A DNA stretch of 8,428 bases from DASZYF01 sp035545535 (GTDB lineage Bacteria > Actinomycetota > Actinomycetes > Mycobacteriales > CAJCIY01): positions 1 to 8,428 of the forward strand of contig DASZYF010000098.1 in assembly GCA_035545535.1 (NCBI GenBank). Direction: 5' to 3'. Positions 6,718-8,428 of the stretch are shown here, piece after piece. Both the position numbers and the translations under genes were made by a program. The first letter of the stretch is position 1, and each line of letters starts with the position of its first letter. The notes beneath the pieces are model-generated. The model was not told where the DNA came from. It worked only from the letters and a program-made list of their open reading frames with translations, and made no database searches.

Positions 6718-7590
6718 ATGGCGATCTTCATCAACGAGAGCAGCAAGGTCATCGTCCAGGGCATCACCGGCGGTGAGGGCACCAAGCACACCCGCCGCAT
6801 GGTCGCCAGTGGCACGAACATCGTCGGGGGGGTGAACGCCCGCAAGGCCGGCACCGACGTGGACGGCATCCCCGTCTTCGCGACCGTCGCCGAGGCCATG
6901 GACAAGACCGGCGCCGACGTGTCGGTCATCTTCGTCCCCGCCGCGTTCACCAAGGACGCGGTCATGGAGGCGATCGACGCGAAGATCCCGCTCGCCGTCG
7001 TCATCACCGAGGGCGTGCCGGTGCAGGACAGCGCGGCCTTCTACGCGCACGCGGCCGCCACCGGCACGACGCGCCTCATCGGCCCGAACTGCCCCGGACT
7101 CATCAGCCCCGGCAAGAGCAACGTCGGCATCATCCCGGCCGACATCACGCCGCCCGGCCGCATCGGTCTCGTCAGCAAGAGCGGCACGCTGACCTACCAG
7201 ATGATGTACGAGCTGCGGGACTTCGGCTTCTCGTCCTGCATCGGCATCGGTGGTGACCCGGTCATCGGCACGACGCACATCGACTGCCTCCAGGCGTTCC
7301 AGGACGACCCCGAGACCGACGCGATCGTCATGATCGGTGAGATCGGCGGCGACGCCGAGGAGCGCGCGGCCGCCTACATCGCCGACAACATCACCAAGCC
7401 GGTCGTCGGTTACGTCGCGGGGTTCACCGCGCCCGAGGGCAAGACCATGGGCCACGCGGGCGCGATCGTGTCCGGCTCGTCCGGCACGGCTGAAGCGAAG
7501 AAGGAAGCGCTGGAGAAGGTCGGCGTGAAGGTCGGCAAGACGCCGAGCGAGACCGCGCGGCTGATGGCCGACATCATGCGGTCGCTGTAG
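6718..7590 (+). CDS. sucD: Succinyl-CoA synthetase alpha subunit
   Basis: SucD carries CoA and the phosphorylated histidine of succinyl-CoA synthetase. The 290-residue protein has the Rossmann CoA-binding domain at 1-125 with VQGITGGEGTKHT (13-25) and GPNCPG (122-127), then the ligase domain with SKSGTLTY (153-160), GIGGDPVIGT (176-185) and GEIGGDAEERAA (207-218). H246 in the GHAGAI motif (245-250) is the phosphohistidine, at the same number as in E. coli SucD, and E208 matches the conserved glutamate that positions it. The start ATG is two nt after the sucC stop, and GGAG (6707-6710) inside the sucC end serves as ribosome site. The sequence is of actinobacterial type and shows no damage or missing catalytic residue. 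It should be expressed with sucC as a core TCA-cycle operon. Confidence 0.98.
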   Translation: MAIFINESSKVIVQGITGGEGTKHTRRMVASGTNIVGGVNARKAGTDVDGIPVFATVAEAMDKTGADVSVIFVPAAFTKDAVMEAIDAKIPLAVVITEGVPVQDSAAFYAHAAATGTTRLIGPNCPGLISPGKSNVGIIPADITPPGRIGLVSKSGTLTYQMMYELRDFGFSSCIGIGGDPVIGTTHIDCLQAFQDDPETDAIVMIGEIGGDAEERAAAYIADNITKPVVGYVAGFTAPEGKTMGHAGAIVSGSSGTAEAKKEALEKVGVKVGKTPSETARLMADIMRSL

Positions 7591-7614
7591 CCCCGAGCAA
7601 GCGGGTCACCGACA

Positions 7615-7628
7615 GACCGGCCGCGGTC
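7615..7628 (+). terminator. Weak hairpin downstream of sucD, possible terminator
   Basis: GACCG (7615-7619) and CGGTC (7624-7628) form a 5-bp stem with a GCCG loop, starting 25 nt after the sucD stop, followed only by CTTGTGTG. It is short and lacks a U-tract, so it may only attenuate read-through into the downstream membrane gene. Confidence 0.3.
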
Positions 7629-7629
7629 C

Positions 7630-7663
7630 TTGTGTGAGAGAAGGCTGAACGCCAGACTCTCGC
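7630..7663 (+). promoter_or_regulatory. Inverted repeat and weak promoter-like hexamers before the membrane gene
   Basis: GTGAGAG (7634-7640) can pair with CTCTCGC (7657-7663, one G-U), with GGC (7643-7645) and GCC (7651-7653) closing an inner stem around TGAAC. The same stretch has TTGTGT (7630-7635) 17 nt before CAGACT (7653-7658), a poor match to -35 and -10. It may be a structured leader, a second part of a sucD terminator, or a promoter for the gene at 7704. I cannot choose between these. Confidence 0.25.
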
Positions 7664-7703
7664 GTGAGGCGCCGTCCGTGCGCCGCTAAGGGGAGGCGCT
7701 GGC

Positions 7704-8183
7704 ATGGCCGGCTTCGACGTCAAGCAGCTCAAGACCAGCGATCAGGCGATCGCCGGGAGTGCAGTGCTGCTGTTCATCTTCCTGTTCTTCACGTGGTGGA
7801 AGTTCGACGCGGGCTTCGTGACGGCGACGAAGAGCGGCTGGAGCTTCAGCCTGTCGCTGTTCGGCGGGCTGCTGTGCATCATCGCCGGCGCGATCGCCGC
7901 GTTGCCGGCCTTCGGCGTGGCGTTCCCGGCCGGCTTCAAGCTGGGCCGCAACCTCTCGATCCTCGCGGCGTCGGCCCTCGGAACACTGCTCATCGTGCTC
8001 CGCTTCCTCATCAAGCCGGACAGCGGCGTCTCGCAGGCGGACAAGTACATCAAGCGCGGCGTGGGGATGTGGCTCGGTCTGATCTGCGTGATCGTGCAGA
8101 TCGTGTTCGCGGTCATCGCGTTCCGGGACAGCGGCGAGAAGGTCCCCGACTTCCGCGGCGGCGACGCTTCGCCCACGGCCTGA
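7704..8183 (+). CDS. Four-helix integral membrane protein of unknown function
   Basis: This is a 159-residue protein with four hydrophobic segments at about 15-32 (rich in F and L, followed by TWWK), 50-70, 84-103 and 119-140, joined by short loops. The hydrophilic tail (about 141-159, RDSGEKVPDFRGGD) should be cytoplasmic, as should the N-terminus (MAGFDVKQLKTSD). Basic residues at 79-82 and 113-118 fit the inside-positive rule. There is no signal peptide, Cys pair or recognisable catalytic motif, and I do not know the family. The ATG is preceded by AAGGGGAGG (7688-7696) seven nt away, one of the best ribosome sites in the window, which supports this start. It lies 113 bp after sucD on the same strand, separated by possible hairpins, so it may be read through from sucCD or have its own promoter. 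It ends just before a strong hairpin. Confidence 0.85.
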   Translation: MAGFDVKQLKTSDQAIAGSAVLLFIFLFFTWWKFDAGFVTATKSGWSFSLSLFGGLLCIIAGAIAALPAFGVAFPAGFKLGRNLSILAASALGTLLIVLRFLIKPDSGVSQADKYIKRGVGMWLGLICVIVQIVFAVIAFRDSGEKVPDFRGGDASPTA

Positions 8184-8195
8184 TCTCCAGCCCTT

Positions 8196-8233
8196 CGACG
8201 ACGCCCGCCCTCACCCGAGGGCGGGCGTCGTCG
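8196..8233. terminator. Strong hairpin terminator after the membrane protein gene
   Basis: The arms 8196-8212 and 8217-8233 are perfectly complementary over 17 bp, nearly all G-C, with a 4-nt ACCC loop. The hairpin begins 13 nt after the stop codon at 8183. It is followed by CGTACGGGG, not a T-tract, so it is an I-shaped terminator of the kind common in actinobacteria. Being symmetrical it could also stop transcription from the right. This is the clearest terminator in the window. Confidence 0.85.
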
Positions 8234-8331
8234 CGTACGGGGAAGCCGCTCGTCGTCGTGCTCGCCAACGCCCCGTGGACGGCCGTCTAGCACCGTCGCG
8301 GCGTGTCACTGCTGTCCCACGCGTCGCGCGT

Positions 8332-8350
8332 GTCACCGTCGATCGGTGAC
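8332..8350. repeat. Inverted repeat GTCACCG-N5-CGGTGAC near right edge
   Basis: GTCACCG (8332-8338) and CGGTGAC (8344-8350) are a perfect 7-bp inverted repeat with a 5-nt centre. A GTGTCAC heptamer occurs at 8303-8309 and again at 8330-8336, the second overlapping the palindrome. It could be an operator for a gene to the right, or a terminator for a minus-strand gene ending here. The region 8234-8331 otherwise shows nothing I can name. Confidence 0.35.
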
Positions 8351-8428
8351 CGAGACGCTGGCGCGCCCGACGACGCGCGTGCCGGCGTCCCGGTCCGGGG
8401 GCGGGTCGAAGGCCCGCCGGACCGCACC
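8333..8428 (-). CDS. Possible C-terminal fragment of an unidentified minus-strand gene
   Basis: On the minus strand the frame entering at the right edge is open for 31 codons to a TGA at 8333-8335. In it 28 of 31 third positions are G or C, higher than the rival plus frame from 8303 (about 83%) or the neighbouring minus frame (about 81%). The peptide ends SVSVTDRR and has no recognisable motif. A convergent gene here would fit the strong two-way hairpin at 8196-8233. The fragment is too short to identify and may not be coding at all. A second hairpin (8391-8397 with 8418-8424, plus 8401-8405 with 8413-8417) lies within it. Confidence 0.25.
   Translation of the reverse strand, partial: GAVRRAFDPPPDRDAGTRVVGRASVSVTDRR

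Noticed and set aside
6352..7455. 367-codon minus-strand frame opposite sucC/sucD
   Set aside because: It is antisense to intact sucD with all catalytic residues; composition is typical of a shadow.
7664..8290. Plus-strand frame overlapping the four-helix membrane gene
   Set aside because: Arg-rich, without domain features, and runs through the strong terminator hairpin. The 7704-8183 frame has the ribosome site and coherent membrane helices.

Overview
The window is about 70% GC by eye. It has dense GC-ending codons, mostly GTG starts, and protein families typical of Actinomycetota: a DUF222-type HNH endonuclease-like protein (the mycobacterial 13E12-repeat family), a FadD-type acyl-CoA ligase, and SucC/SucD sequences of actinobacterial type. 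The genus cannot be fixed from this alone. It looks like ordinary chromosome. I see no CRISPR array, RNA gene, insertion sequence or phage module.

Layout. (1) 1-1223, + strand: 3' part of a DUF222/HNH gene, cut by the left edge. (2) 1222-1260: an inverted repeat between convergent genes, probably a two-way terminator. (3) 1265-3235, - strand: a GTG-started AMP-forming fatty-acyl-CoA ligase, followed 51 bp downstream by a small zinc-ribbon membrane protein of 99 residues. (4) 3236-3319: a short divergent promoter region with a perfect palindrome (3268-3282), probably an operator shared by the two acyl-CoA-forming genes. (5) 3320-5404, + strand: a single-chain NDP-forming acyl-CoA synthetase of the acetate-CoA ligase (ADP-forming) superfamily. 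(6) 5405-5542: a regulatory gap with two inverted repeats and a possible -10 box. (7) 5543-7590: the sucC-sucD operon. (8) 7591-7703: a gap with two hairpins, then a four-helix membrane protein of unknown function (7704-8183) that ends at a very strong hairpin. (9) 8234-8428: no certain gene, but more inverted repeats and a possible fragment of a minus-strand gene running off the right edge.

How the genes fit together. Three different enzymes that make or break an acyl-CoA thioester sit side by side: an AMP-forming ligase, a fused NDP-forming ligase, and succinyl-CoA synthetase, the two-subunit relative of the fused enzyme. SucCD belongs to the TCA cycle. The other two probably activate a carboxylic acid or conserve energy from its CoA ester, but their substrates cannot be read from the sequence. 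No clearly new system is visible. The best leads are the divergent palindrome, the altered CoA-site motifs of the fused synthetase, and the paired repeats ahead of sucC.
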